A stretch of DNA of 64,000 nt from Actinomadura citrea (lineage in GTDB: Bacteria > Actinomycetota > Actinomycetes > Streptosporangiales > Streptosporangiaceae). A program made the position numbers and the translations under genes. Under the pieces are notes generated by a model. It searched no databases. It was not told the DNA's origin and saw nothing but the letters and a program-made list of their open reading frames with translations. Location of the stretch: assembly GCF_013409045.1 (NCBI RefSeq), contig NZ_JACCBT010000001.1:4712001-4776000 (forward strand), in the 5' to 3' direction. Below are positions 34,907 through 43,699 of the stretch, one piece after another. The stretch's first letter is position 1. Every line of letters starts with the position of its first letter.

Positions 34907-35380
34907 TTAGGGCCACAGGCCGGTGGCGTGGACGGCGGCGGCGGGGTCGGCGGCGTGCACGATGCCGCCGACGGGCCGTCCGTCCTCGTCGTGGACGCGC
35001 CAGCCGCCGAGCTGCACGACGGGGACGCGGCCCGCGCGCATGGCCAGGGCGATCTCCGACAGGGTCCCCCAGGAGCCGCCGACGGCGATGACGGCGTCGG
35101 CGGCGTTGACGATGACGTTGTTGCGGGCCTGGCCGAGGCCGGTGGGGACGGCGGCGGTGAGGTCGGGGCCGGCGGCGGCGCGGTCGGCGGCGGGCAGGAT
35201 CCCGACCACGATGCCGCCGGCGGTGCGGGCGCCCGCGGCCGCGGCGGCCATCACGCCGCCGTGCCCGCCGCACACGACCACGGCGCCGCGCCCGGCGAGG
35301 ATCCGGCCGGTCTCGTAGGCGAGGTCCCACTGGCGTTCGGTGCACTCGCCCGGCCCGCACACCGCCACCTGCACGGCCAT
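34907..35380 (-). CDS. LOG/SLOG-fold protein (TIGR00725-like)
   Basis: 157 aa single Rossmann-like domain. VAVCGPGECTERQWDLAYETGRILAGRGAVVVCGGHGGVM begins it, and VGGSWGTLSEIALAM corresponds to the PGGxGTxxE nucleotide loop of LOG proteins with Pro replaced by Val. LOG enzymes cleave nucleoside 5-monophosphates; this short class is uncharacterised and may bind NAD-derived or nucleotide ligands. The ATG at 35380 is 7 bases after the pterin dehydratase stop. Confidence 0.83.
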   Translation of the reverse strand: MAVQVAVCGPGECTERQWDLAYETGRILAGRGAVVVCGGHGGVMAAAAAGARTAGGIVVGILPAADRAAAGPDLTAAVPTGLGQARNNVIVNAADAVIAVGGSWGTLSEIALAMRAGRVPVVQLGGWRVHDEDGRPVGGIVHAADPAAAVHATGLWP

Positions 35381-35387
35381 CGCGGCG

Positions 35388-35687
35388 CTACCCGGCGCCG
35401 TGCCGGGCGGCGATCCGGTCGATCGTCGCGGCGAGGTCGAAGTCCTTGCCGGTGAGGCCGCCGGCGCTGTGGGTGGACAGGGCGAAGGTCAGGGTGCGCC
35501 AGCGGATGTCGATGTCGGGGTGGTGGTCGGCGTCCTCGGCGGCGCGGGCGACGTCGGCGACCACCTCGATCCCGGCCGGGAACGAGGGCGCGGTGACCTG
35601 CCTGCGGATCTGGTCGCCGTCCCGGCTCCAGGCGGGCAGGCCGCGCAGGCGGTCGGCGACTTCGGCGGCGTCGAGCGTGTCGGCCAT
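35388..35687 (-). CDS. 4a-hydroxytetrahydrobiopterin (pterin-4a-carbinolamine) dehydratase family
   Basis: 99 aa, the usual size. The active-site motif DADHHPDIDIRWRTLTFALSTHSAGGLTGKDFDLA contains the three histidines expected (HH...H). These enzymes dehydrate 4a-hydroxy-pterins after aromatic hydroxylation, and some are moonlighting cofactors. No pterin-dependent hydroxylase is adjacent. It forms a pair with the LOG-fold gene. Confidence 0.9.
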   Translation of the reverse strand: MADTLDAAEVADRLRGLPAWSRDGDQIRRQVTAPSFPAGIEVVADVARAAEDADHHPDIDIRWRTLTFALSTHSAGGLTGKDFDLAATIDRIAARHGAG

Positions 35688-35749
35688 CGGGTCACTCCCT
35701 GTTCGCTGGTGCCGTTCTCCTCCTTCCCTTCCCGCCGCGGGGCGCCCGG

Positions 35750-37816
35750 TCACCCCGCGGCGGGGGTCAGGTCGTACAGGACGGTGCCGCCGACGGTGGC
35801 GGGGGTGTAGTGCGCGGCGACCCATGCGCTGATCTGCTGGGCGGCGTCGCTGCCGCTTCCGGCACTGCGTGCCCGGCCGCCTCCCTGGCCGCGGTCTCCG
35901 CCGACGAAGTAGTGGATCTCGCCTTGGCGGGCGAGGCGCTGGAACTCGGCGAGGGTGGGGGCGGGGTCGGTGCCGTTGAACCCGCCGACGGCCATCACGG
36001 GCCGGCCGGTGGCGAGCTGGTAGCCGGCGGCGGTGTTGGATCCGACGGCGGCGGCGGCCCAGGTGTAGGAGGCGGAGCCGGTGGTGAGGGCGGAGGTGAC
36101 GGCGGCGTCGGGGGTTCCGGCGTTCAGGAGCCCGCCCGGGCCCCCGCCCGGTCCTGCGCCCCCTGGTCCCCCGCCGCCTCCGGGGCCGGCGGGCACGCGT
36201 CCGGTGGTGCCGGGCATGCGTCCGGTGGTGCCGGGGCCCTGGGGCGGGGGCCCGCCGGGTCCGCGGGTCCAGCCGCCGGGTCCGGCGCGTCCGGGACGCC
36301 GGCCAGGGCCGCCGCGTCCGGGGCCGAACCCGGTGGAGGTGGCGGGGCCGGCGGTGACGATGGCGCCGGTGTGCGGGGTGCGGGCGGTCTCGGCGGCGTA
36401 GGCGGCGGGCCCGGCGAGGCAGGCCAGGACCGCCAGGGCGGCGACCCCGGCCAGGACGGGACCGCGCAGCAGCCGCACGGCCACCAGTCCCGCGGCGGCC
36501 AGGAGCCCGGCGGCCGCTACCGCGGGCGCGAGCCAGGGATGCCAGTCCGGCGACCGGCCGAGCAGCACGTAGGCCCACAGGGCGGTGAGGGCGACGGTCG
36601 CCGCCAGGACCGCGGCGGCGCCGGGGGCGCGGCGGCGTTCCCACAGCAGCGCTGCGCCCATGCCGGTGAGCGCGGCGATCGCGGGTGCGAGCGCGACGGT
36701 GTAGTACTCGTGGAAGATGCCCTGCATCCAGCTGAAGACCGAGGCGGTGAGCAGGAGCCATCCGCCCCACAGCGCCAGGGCGGCGCGGGCGGGGTCGGTG
36801 CGGGGCGCGCGGCGCGTGGCCCACAGCCCGGCGGCGAGCAGGACGAGCGCGGCGGGCAGCAGCCAGGAGATCTGGCCGCCGATGACGGGCCCGAACATGC
36901 GGCCCCATCCGGCGTCCTGGTCGAGGTTGCCGAGGCCGCCGGTCTCCTCGCCGTTGAGGCGTCCGAGCCCGTTGTAGCCGAGGGCCAGTTCCAGGACGGA
37001 GTCGTGCTGCGACCCGCCGATGTAGGGGCGGGCGGAGGCGGGCACCAGCGCGACGGCCGCGACCCACCACCCGGCCGAGGCCAGCAGCACTCCCCCGGCG
37101 GCGGCCAGCTGCCACAGCCGCCGCCGCCAGGGCGTGGGCGCGGCGAGCAGGTAGACCAGCGCGAACACCGGGACGACCAGGAACGCCTGGAGCATCTTGG
37201 CCAGGAACCCGGTCCCGGTGCAGGCGGCGGCGAGCAGCAGCCAGGGGGTGCTCGCGCTCTCCTGGGCGCGCAGCGCGGCGTAGGCGCCGAGGGTCAGCAG
37301 CAGCACGAGCAGGGCGTCGGGGTTGTTGAACCGGAACATCAGCGCGGCCACCGGCGTCAGCGCGAGCGCGGCGCCGGCGAGCAGGGCCGCCCAGGCGGGG
37401 AAGCGGCGGCGGACGGCCGCGTGCAGGACCGCGACGGTCGCCACGCCCATGAGCGCCTGCGGGACGAGGATGCTCCAGGTGTTGACTCCGAAAACGCGTG
37501 CGGCCAGGGCCATCGGCCACAGCGCGGCGGGGGGTTTGTCGACGGTGATGGCGTTGGCGGCGTCGGAGGAGCCGAAGAAGAACGCCTTCCAGCTGGTGGC
37601 GCCGGCCTGGACGGCGGCGGAGTAGAACGCGTTGGCCCATCCGGACGCGCCGAGTCCCCAGAGGTAGGCGACGCCGGTGGCGGTGAGCAGGGCCAGCAGC
37701 GCGGGCCGGGCCCAGGCGGGGTCGGTGGCGGGGCCGCGCAGCAGCCGCCGCGGGAGACCGCCCCACCCGCGCGGGGTGCGGGGCGCGGGCGGGGCGGTCG
37801 GGATCGTGGTGGTCAT
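35750..37816 (-). CDS. ArnT/PMT-like family 39 glycosyltransferase
   Basis: 688 aa polytopic protein. The first extracytoplasmic loop holds ITVDKPPAALWPMALAARVFG, the acidic-K-P-P motif of ArnT-like lipid-phosphate-sugar transferases, and IFHEYYTVALAPAIAAL is the helix after it. About 12 helices are followed by a soluble C-terminal domain of about 130 residues (GYQLATGRPVMAVGGFNGTDPAPTLAEFQRLARQGEIHYFVGG). Between them is a long Gly/Pro/Arg-rich linker with a repeated GTTGRMPGTTGRVP. It transfers a polyprenyl-phosphate sugar to an external acceptor. It pairs with the paralogue 15 bases upstream. Confidence 0.88.
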   Translation of the reverse strand: MTTTIPTAPPAPRTPRGWGGLPRRLLRGPATDPAWARPALLALLTATGVAYLWGLGASGWANAFYSAAVQAGATSWKAFFFGSSDAANAITVDKPPAALWPMALAARVFGVNTWSILVPQALMGVATVAVLHAAVRRRFPAWAALLAGAALALTPVAALMFRFNNPDALLVLLLTLGAYAALRAQESASTPWLLLAAACTGTGFLAKMLQAFLVVPVFALVYLLAAPTPWRRRLWQLAAAGGVLLASAGWWVAAVALVPASARPYIGGSQHDSVLELALGYNGLGRLNGEETGGLGNLDQDAGWGRMFGPVIGGQISWLLPAALVLLAAGLWATRRAPRTDPARAALALWGGWLLLTASVFSWMQGIFHEYYTVALAPAIAALTGMGAALLWERRRAPGAAAVLAATVALTALWAYVLLGRSPDWHPWLAPAVAAAGLLAAAGLVAVRLLRGPVLAGVAALAVLACLAGPAAYAAETARTPHTGAIVTAGPATSTGFGPGRGGPGRRPGRAGPGGWTRGPGGPPPQGPGTTGRMPGTTGRVPAGPGGGGGPGGAGPGGGPGGLLNAGTPDAAVTSALTTGSASYTWAAAAVGSNTAAGYQLATGRPVMAVGGFNGTDPAPTLAEFQRLARQGEIHYFVGGDRGQGGGRARSAGSGSDAAQQISAWVAAHYTPATVGGTVLYDLTPAAG

Positions 37817-37831
37817 GTGCGTGTTCCCTGT

Positions 37832-39964
37832 TCAGCCGAGCTTGTACAGCCGGGCGCCGGTGGAGCCTCCGGCGGCGGTGCCGGTGGTGCCGCCGTAGGC
37901 GCTCGCGTCGACGGGGGTCGCGTTCTTCTGGACCCAGGCGGTGACGGCGGTGTCGCCGCCGCCGGGGCCCATGCGGCCGCCGAGCAGGATGTAGCGGAGC
38001 CTGCCCTCCTTGACGTACTGCTGGAGCTTGGCGACGGTCATGGCGGGGTCGCTGCCGGTGAAGCCGCCCATGGCGATGACGGGGCGCCCGGTCCGCAGGA
38101 TGATCGAGGAGGCCTCCTGGGCGCTGGAGACGGCGAGCAGCCAGGTGGCGCCGCCCTGGTTCTTCTCCAGGTAGGCGATCATCTGGGTGTCGACGCCGCC
38201 GCCGGGCCCGCCGCCGAATCCGCCGCGCGCGCCGGCCCCGCCGGGTCGCTGCTGCCCGCGTCCGCCCGCGGCCCGTCCGTCCGGGGCCTGCCCGTTCTGC
38301 CCGCCGGCCTGCCACGGCGGCATCTGCCCTCCGGGCGCCTGGCCAGTGGGCGCTTGGCCGCCGGGGGCCTGGCCGCCGGGGGCCTGGCCGCCGGACATGG
38401 CGGGGGGTGTGCCGCGGCCGCCGGGGAAGGCGCCGGGCGGGCCGAAGCCGCCGCCGGACGCGGGTCCGGCCAGGGGGTTGGTGCCGTTGGAGGTGGTGGA
38501 GGCGGCCGAGACGGCGTAGGCGCCGGGGCCCGCCAGGCCCGCGGTCACGGCGAGGGCCAGGCCCGCGACGGTGGCGCGCGTCCCGGCGCGGCCGGAGACC
38601 CGTCCCGCGATCAGGGCGGCGACAGCCAGGACGGTGGCGGCGGCGACGGCCCACCGCAGCCACGGGTTCCAGGACGGGGTGCGTTCCAGCAGGACGAACG
38701 CCCACGCGCCGGTGACGGCGACGCCTGCGGGCAGCGCCCACGCCCAGGCCCGCGACCTGCGGTGGGCGCCGGTCAGCAGGACGGCTCCGGCGCCGGTGAG
38801 CGCGGCGATCGCGGGGGCCATGGCGGTGGAGTAGTAGGGGTGGAAGGTGCCCTGGGCGAAGCTGAACACCACGTAGTGGACGGCGAGCCATCCGCCCCAC
38901 AGCAGCAGCGCCGCGCGGGCGGTGTCGGTGCGGGGGCGGCGGCGCAGCAGGACGAGGCCGGCGGCCAGGGCGAGGACGGCGAACGGGATGAGCCAGGAGA
39001 TCTGGCCGCCGAGGATGTCGTTGAACAGCCGCCCGGCGCCGGACCGGCCGCCGAAGCCGCCGCCTCCTCCGGGGCCGCCGCGCCCGCCGGGGCCGTTGCC
39101 CTGGCCGAGGATGCGGCCGAGGCCGTTGTAGCCGACGACCAGGTCCCAGGCGGTGCCGTCGGTGCTGCCGCCGATGTAGGGGCGGGAGCGGGCCGGGATG
39201 GCGTCGACCAGCAGCGTCCACCAGAGGGAGGACGCGGCCAGGACGGCCCCGGCGGCGAGCAGGTGCCCGACGCGGCGCGCCAGGCCGGGCCGCGCGGCGA
39301 CCAGGTAGGCCAGGGCCAGCGCGGGGACGACCAGGAACGCCTGCAGCATCTTGGTGTTGAAGCCGCATCCGACGAGGAACGCCGCGAGGAGCAGGGGCCG
39401 CAGCCGGCCGGTGTCGACGGCGCGCTGGCAGGCCCAGGCGGCGGCGACCAGGAACAGCACCAGGAGGGTGTCGGGGTTGTTGTCGCGGTTGATCGCGACG
39501 GTGATCGGGGTGAGGGCCAGGACGGCGGCGGCGGTGAGCGCGGCGGCGTGCCCGAAGGCGCGGCGGACGGTCGCGTGCAGCACGGCGACGGCGGCGACGC
39601 CGGCGGCGACCTGCGGGAGCAGCAGGCTCCAGGTCCCGAATCCGAGGACGCGGGCGGACAGGCCCATGGCCCACAGCGCCATGGGCGGTTTGTCGACGGT
39701 GATGTAGGAGCCGGCGTCCAGGGAGCCGAAGAAGAACGCCTTCCAGCTCTGGGTGCCGCTCTTGACGGCGGCGGAGTAGTAGGCGTTGGCGTCGCCGGCG
39801 GCCGACAGCCCCCACGCGTACAGGGCGGCGGCGGTGATCAGGACGGCCCACAGGGCGGGGCGCGCCCAGCGGGGGTCGCCGTCCGCGCCGAGGAGCAGCC
39901 GGCGGGCGCGGCCGCGGGGCGCGGCGTGCCCGGTGTCGGGCGGCGGGGCGAGGGTGGAGGTCAT
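37832..39964 (-). CDS. ArnT/PMT-like family 39 glycosyltransferase, second paralogue
   Basis: 710 aa with the same build as its neighbour: ITVDKPPMALWAMGLSARVLG loop, TFHPYYSTAMAPAIAAL, a helix bundle, a low-complexity linker and a C-terminal domain (AYLEKNQGGATWLLAVSS...RPVIAMGGFTGSDPAMTVAKLQQYVKEGRLRYILLGG). The linker has repeated APGGQ units. The ATG at 39964 overlaps the GT2-GtrA stop (ATGA), so donor synthesis and transfer are coupled. The tandem paralogues probably act on different acceptors or sugars. Confidence 0.88.
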   Translation of the reverse strand: MTSTLAPPPDTGHAAPRGRARRLLLGADGDPRWARPALWAVLITAAALYAWGLSAAGDANAYYSAAVKSGTQSWKAFFFGSLDAGSYITVDKPPMALWAMGLSARVLGFGTWSLLLPQVAAGVAAVAVLHATVRRAFGHAAALTAAAVLALTPITVAINRDNNPDTLLVLFLVAAAWACQRAVDTGRLRPLLLAAFLVGCGFNTKMLQAFLVVPALALAYLVAARPGLARRVGHLLAAGAVLAASSLWWTLLVDAIPARSRPYIGGSTDGTAWDLVVGYNGLGRILGQGNGPGGRGGPGGGGGFGGRSGAGRLFNDILGGQISWLIPFAVLALAAGLVLLRRRPRTDTARAALLLWGGWLAVHYVVFSFAQGTFHPYYSTAMAPAIAALTGAGAVLLTGAHRRSRAWAWALPAGVAVTGAWAFVLLERTPSWNPWLRWAVAAATVLAVAALIAGRVSGRAGTRATVAGLALAVTAGLAGPGAYAVSAASTTSNGTNPLAGPASGGGFGPPGAFPGGRGTPPAMSGGQAPGGQAPGGQAPTGQAPGGQMPPWQAGGQNGQAPDGRAAGGRGQQRPGGAGARGGFGGGPGGGVDTQMIAYLEKNQGGATWLLAVSSAQEASSIILRTGRPVIAMGGFTGSDPAMTVAKLQQYVKEGRLRYILLGGRMGPGGGDTAVTAWVQKNATPVDASAYGGTTGTAAGGSTGARLYKLG
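38331..38390 (-). repeat. 15-bp tandem repeats in the GT39 linker
   Basis: Four consecutive 15-base units (38331, 38346, 38361, 38376) encode the Gly-Gln-Ala-Pro-Gly pattern on the minus strand. The last two are identical. They lie in the hinge between membrane and C-terminal domains and are prone to slippage. Confidence 0.8.
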
Positions 39965-41298
39965 GCCGTGGTCCCTCCGGTGCGGTCGGCGGCGGATGCG
40001 GGTGCGGGTGCGGCGGCGGGTCCTGCGGTGGTTTGGTCGGGGTGGTCGTCGAGGCGGCGCGGGTGGAAGATCCAGGCGCGCATGAGCAGGAACCGCACGA
40101 GGGTGGCCAGGGCGTTGGCGGTGACGAGCGCGGCGACCTCGACGGCGCGTCCGGCGCCGGGCGCGGCGGTGTGCAGCAGCGCCAGGCCGCCGGTGCTGAG
40201 GGCCAGGCCGAGCAGGAACGCGGCGCCGCCTTCGAGTTGCTGGCGCAGCGCGCGGCGGTTGCCGGTGACGCCGAAGGTGAAGCGGCGGTTGGCGGCGGTG
40301 TTGCCGACGGTGGTGACCACCAGGGAGAGCGCGTTGGCCCACAGCGGCCCGAGGAAGAGGCGCAGCAGGACGAACAGGATGAGCTGGGCGAGGGTGCTGA
40401 GGACGCCGATGACGGCGAAGGCGGGCAGCTGGCGGGCCATGCCGGCGGGGAGCGCTTCGGCGGCCCGGCCCGTGGTCGCGGCGGGGCCGGGGCGCCCGCC
40501 GACGGGTGCGCGGAACGCGCCGGTGAGCATGCGGCGGGCGACGCGGGCCATGCCGCGCAGGTCGTCGCGGGCGGTGCGCAGGACGTCGACGCGGCTGTCG
40601 GGGTCGTCGACCCAGTCGACGGGGACCTCGTGGATGCGCAGCCCGTTGCGTTCGGCGAGCAGCAGCAGCTCGGTGTCGAAGAACCATTCCTCGTCCTCGA
40701 CCGAGGGCAGCAGCGCCTGCACGATCTCGGTGCGGGCGGCCTTGAAGCCGCACTGGGCGTCGGTGAAGCGGGCGGCCAGGGCGGTGCGCAGCAGCAGGTT
40801 GTAGCAGCGGGAGATGATCTCGCGGCGGGGGCCGCGCACGACGGCGGAGCCGCGGGTCAGGCGGGAGCCGATGGCCAGGTCGCTGTGCCCGGAGATGAGG
40901 GGGGCGACCAGCGGCAGGAACGCGTCCAGGTCGGTGGACAGGTCGACGTCCATGTAGGCGACGACGTCGGCGTCGCTGGTCCCCCACACGTGGCGCAGGG
41001 CCCGGCCGCGGCCCTTGTCGCGCAGGCGGACGGCGCGGACGCGGGGGTGGCGGGCGGCCAGGTCGCGGGCGATCGGCCAGGTGGCGTCGGTGCTGGCGTT
41101 GTCGGCGACGGTGATGCGGAAGGGGTAGGGGAGGGTGTCGGCGAGGTAGGCGTGCAGGCGTTCGACGCTGGCGGACAGGACGCGTTCCTCGTTGTGGACG
41201 GGGACGACCACCTCGACGAGCCGTCCCCGTCCGCCGTGGTCGTGCGGCGGCGGGGGCGGCGCGGCGGGCGTGCCCGGTTCGGTGATGAGGTGACTCAT
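39961..41298 (-). CDS. Bifunctional GT2 glycosyltransferase / GtrA membrane protein
   Basis: 445 aa fusion. The N-terminal GT2 domain (VEVVVPVHNEERVL, DNASTDATW, YMDVDLSTDLD) makes a polyprenyl-phosphate sugar. The C-terminal GtrA domain (about 295-415) has four helices and TTVGNTAANRRFTFGV, thought to help flip the lipid-linked sugar. Both functions in one chain, followed by two GT39 transferases, make a complete export-and-transfer pathway. The start ATG at 41298 is preceded by a possible regulator box at 41354. Confidence 0.92.
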   Translation of the reverse strand: MSHLITEPGTPAAPPPPPHDHGGRGRLVEVVVPVHNEERVLSASVERLHAYLADTLPYPFRITVADNASTDATWPIARDLAARHPRVRAVRLRDKGRGRALRHVWGTSDADVVAYMDVDLSTDLDAFLPLVAPLISGHSDLAIGSRLTRGSAVVRGPRREIISRCYNLLLRTALAARFTDAQCGFKAARTEIVQALLPSVEDEEWFFDTELLLLAERNGLRIHEVPVDWVDDPDSRVDVLRTARDDLRGMARVARRMLTGAFRAPVGGRPGPAATTGRAAEALPAGMARQLPAFAVIGVLSTLAQLILFVLLRLFLGPLWANALSLVVTTVGNTAANRRFTFGVTGNRRALRQQLEGGAAFLLGLALSTGGLALLHTAAPGAGRAVEVAALVTANALATLVRFLLMRAWIFHPRRLDDHPDQTTAGPAAAPAPASAADRTGGTTA

Positions 41299-41353
41299 GG
41301 AACCGAGGTTCGGGCGCCGGTGTGGGAGGGCGGTGAGCCGTGTCTTAACGCCG

Positions 41354-41363
41354 CATGAGAAAC
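41354..41363. promoter_or_regulatory. GTTTCTCATG box upstream of the GT2-GtrA operon
   Basis: The minus strand reads GTTTCTCATG here, about 56 bases before the GT2-GtrA start, followed by CGGCGTTAAGACA. The same 10-mer occurs at 43662-43671 near the response regulator start. It is a candidate binding half-site. Confidence 0.35.
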
Positions 41364-41389
41364 CCGCCGGGCCCCGCCGGGAGGGGTGT

Positions 41390-42880
41390 TCAGTCGCCGG
41401 GGGCGGGGGCGCCGGGCAGGTGGACGCGGGCGAGGGTGCCGCCGCCGGGGGCGGGTCGGAGGGCGACGCTTCCGCCGCATTCGGCGACGACGCGCGCGAC
41501 GATGGACAGCCCGAGCCCGGAGCCGGGCAGGCTGCGGGCCGACGGGGAGCGCCAGAACCGTTCGAACACGTGCGGCAGGTCGGCGGCGGGGATGCCGGGT
41601 CCGTGGTCGCGGACGGTGAGCTCGCCGCCGTCGAGGGCGACGGTGACGGTGCCGCCGGGCGGGCTGAACTTCACGGCGTTGTCCAGGAGGTTGACGATGG
41701 CGCGTTCCAGTGAGGCGGGGTCGCCGTGGACGTGCCAGGGCCGGGCGTCGCAGGTGATGGTGAGGCCGGGGCCGCGCAGGCGGGCGCGTTCGACGGCGCG
41801 GTCGAGGACCTCGTGCAGGGCGACGGTCTCGCGGACGGGCGCGGTGTCGGCGGGCCGGGCGAGCTCCAGCAGGTCGCCGACGAGGCTGGACAGTTCCCGC
41901 ATCTGCGCCCTGACGCTGGCCAGCAGGTTGCGGCGGGTCTCCTCGGGCAGGTCGCGGCCGGCGGCCTCGGCGCGCAGCAGCAGGTCGATGTTGGTGCGCA
42001 GGCTGGTGAGGGGGGTGCGCAGCTCGTGCCCGGCGTCGGCGATGAGCTGCTGCTGGCGTTCGCGGGAGGCGGCCAGGGCCGCGGTCATGGTGTTGAAGGA
42101 GCGGCTGAGCCGGGCGATCTCGTCGGTGCCCTCCTCGGGGATGCGGGTGTCCAGGTCCTCGGTGCGGGCGATGTGCTCGACGGCGCCGGTGAGCTCGTCC
42201 ACGGGCCGCAGCGACGCGCGGGCGATCATGAGGCCGGCGGCGGCGGACACCAGGACGCCGAGGGCGGTGACGGCGGTGAGCAGCAGCGCCAGGTTGTCCA
42301 GGGGGCCCTGGACCTCGTCGAGGGAGATGGCGTAGGACACGGCGGCGGGGGTGCCGTCGGGCAGCCGGAACGAGCGGGTGAGGATCCGGACGTCGTCCTC
42401 GGTCCCGGAGGCGGTGACTCCGGTGCCGTCGTGGTAGGCGTGGTCGCGTTCGCCGCGGGCGACCTGCACGTCCTCGGCGGTGACCTTCAGCGCGCCGGCG
42501 CCGGGGACGGTGCAGCGCCGCCCGTCGGCGCCGACCAGCTGCATGATCTCGTAGGGGCCGGGCGGCGGGTTCTGGGCGCCGGTGCCGGTGGGCTCGGACG
42601 GGCAGGCGGCCAGGATCGCCTCGGGGCGGCGCGGCAGGCGGGGGCCGTGGAAGGGCGGCTGCCCGTCGCGGTAGCCGTCCCGGGCGCCGGGCGGGCCGCC
42701 CGACACCGCGCCGAGGCGGCGGTCCAGCTCGCGGTACAGCTGGTTGCGGGTCAGCAGCCAGCCGGCGCTGGCGCAGGCGGCGACGGCGAGCGCGACGGCC
42801 GCGGCGGTGAGCAGCGCCATGCGGGCGCGCAGCGTGAGCCGGCGGGTGAGCCGCCGGGCGACCGGCGCGCGGGTGCTCAC
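41390..42880 (-). CDS. Sensor histidine kinase (HAMP, HisKA, HATPase)
   Basis: 496 aa. A first helix (about 20-43), an extracytoplasmic sensor domain to about 195, a second helix (198-220), then HAMP, a dimerisation helix with phospho-acceptor His285 (DAGHELRTPLTSL), and an ATPase with NLLDNAVKF, DHGPGI and GSGLGLSIV. The sensor region is Pro/Gly-rich with few cues to its signal. The GTG at 42880 overlaps the response regulator stop (GTGA). It probably responds to an envelope condition and controls the glycosyltransferase operon next to it. Confidence 0.93.
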   Translation of the reverse strand: MSTRAPVARRLTRRLTLRARMALLTAAAVALAVAACASAGWLLTRNQLYRELDRRLGAVSGGPPGARDGYRDGQPPFHGPRLPRRPEAILAACPSEPTGTGAQNPPPGPYEIMQLVGADGRRCTVPGAGALKVTAEDVQVARGERDHAYHDGTGVTASGTEDDVRILTRSFRLPDGTPAAVSYAISLDEVQGPLDNLALLLTAVTALGVLVSAAAGLMIARASLRPVDELTGAVEHIARTEDLDTRIPEEGTDEIARLSRSFNTMTAALAASRERQQQLIADAGHELRTPLTSLRTNIDLLLRAEAAGRDLPEETRRNLLASVRAQMRELSSLVGDLLELARPADTAPVRETVALHEVLDRAVERARLRGPGLTITCDARPWHVHGDPASLERAIVNLLDNAVKFSPPGGTVTVALDGGELTVRDHGPGIPAADLPHVFERFWRSPSARSLPGSGLGLSIVARVVAECGGSVALRPAPGGGTLARVHLPGAPAPGD

Positions 42881-43614
42881 GGGGACGCCGCCGGGCGCAG
42901 CACGTACCCGACGCCGCGGACGGTGTGCACCAGCCGCGGCAGCCCGCCCGCCTCGGTCTTGCGCCGCAGGTACATCACGTACACGTCCAGGGAGTTGGAG
43001 GCGGGTTCGAAGTCGAACCCCCAGACGGTCTCCAGGATCTGCTCGCGGGTGAGGACCTGGCGGGGGTGGGTGAGGAACATCTCCAGCAGCATGTACTCGG
43101 TGCGGGTCAGTTCCAGGGGGCGTCCGGCGCGGGCGACCTCGCGGGTGAGGGTGTTCATGCGCAGGTCGTCGAAGGTCAGGACCTCGCCGGAGACGTCGCC
43201 GGGGCGGGCGGCGGGGGCGGCCATGGCGGCGCGGCGCAGCAGGGCGCGGACGCGGGCGAGCAGTTCGTCGAGGTCGAACGGTTTGGCGAGGTAGTCGTCG
43301 GCGCCGGCGTCCAGTCCGGTGACGCGGTCGCCGACCATGTCGCGGGCGGTGAGCATGAGCACCGGCATGGTGGCGCCGAGGGCGCGCAGCCGCCGGCAGG
43401 TGGTCAGGCCGTCCATGCGGGGCATGAGCACGTCCAGCACGACCAGGTCGGGGGTCTCGCGCTCGACCTGGTCCAGGGCGGTGACGCCGTCGGCGGCGCC
43501 GGTGACGCGGTAGCCCTCGAACTCCAGGCTGCTGGTCAGCGACTCGCGGACGGCCGGTTCGTCGTCGACCACGAGGATCCGCGGGGGCGGTGTGTCCTGC
43601 GCGCCGGGTTCCAT
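42877..43614 (-). CDS. OmpR-family response regulator
   Basis: 245 aa. Receiver with acidic pocket Asp17/Asp18, phosphorylation site Asp61 (LDVLMPRMDG), TARD and LAKPF; C-terminal winged helix with LTRTEYMLLEMFLTHPRQVLTREQILE and DVYVMYLRRKTE, HTVRGVGYVL. The ATG at 43614 is chosen; an in-frame longer form to 43653 lacks support. Directly coupled to the histidine kinase. Confidence 0.93.
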   Translation of the reverse strand: MEPGAQDTPPPRILVVDDEPAVRESLTSSLEFEGYRVTGAADGVTALDQVERETPDLVVLDVLMPRMDGLTTCRRLRALGATMPVLMLTARDMVGDRVTGLDAGADDYLAKPFDLDELLARVRALLRRAAMAAPAARPGDVSGEVLTFDDLRMNTLTREVARAGRPLELTRTEYMLLEMFLTHPRQVLTREQILETVWGFDFEPASNSLDVYVMYLRRKTEAGGLPRLVHTVRGVGYVLRPAASP

Positions 43615-43661
43615 GTACTCACGGTAAACAGCCCCGGTGGGCGGCCCGGCCACCGGTGGCG

Positions 43662-43671
43662 GTTTCTCATG
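43662..43671. promoter_or_regulatory. GTTTCTCATG box upstream of the response regulator
   Basis: The plus strand reads GTTTCTCATG, 48 bases upstream of the response regulator start, next to CTTTCAGAATCTTCTGA (43675-43691). It is shared with 41354-41363 in the other orientation relative to transcription. This suggests autoregulation, but the evidence is only a 10-base match. Confidence 0.35.
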
Positions 43672-43699
43672 GTTCTTTCAGAATCTTCTGAGGGGCGGT

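Noticed and set aside
38331..38390. CRISPR-like repeats
   Set aside because: Units are 15 bp, contiguous without spacers and in frame in a coding sequence, so they are protein repeats.
35388..39851. Very long minus-strand open frame (over 1400 codons) spanning the pterin dehydratase
   Set aside because: Only its last 99 codons (pterin dehydratase) make sense. The rest is Arg/Pro/Ala filler in a frame other than the GT39 genes.
35810..40804. Very long plus-strand open frame (over 1600 codons) opposite the GT39 genes
   Set aside because: It is the antisense of two clear glycosyltransferases, is Gly/Arg/Ala low complexity, and has no family motif. Long shadow frames are expected at this GC content.
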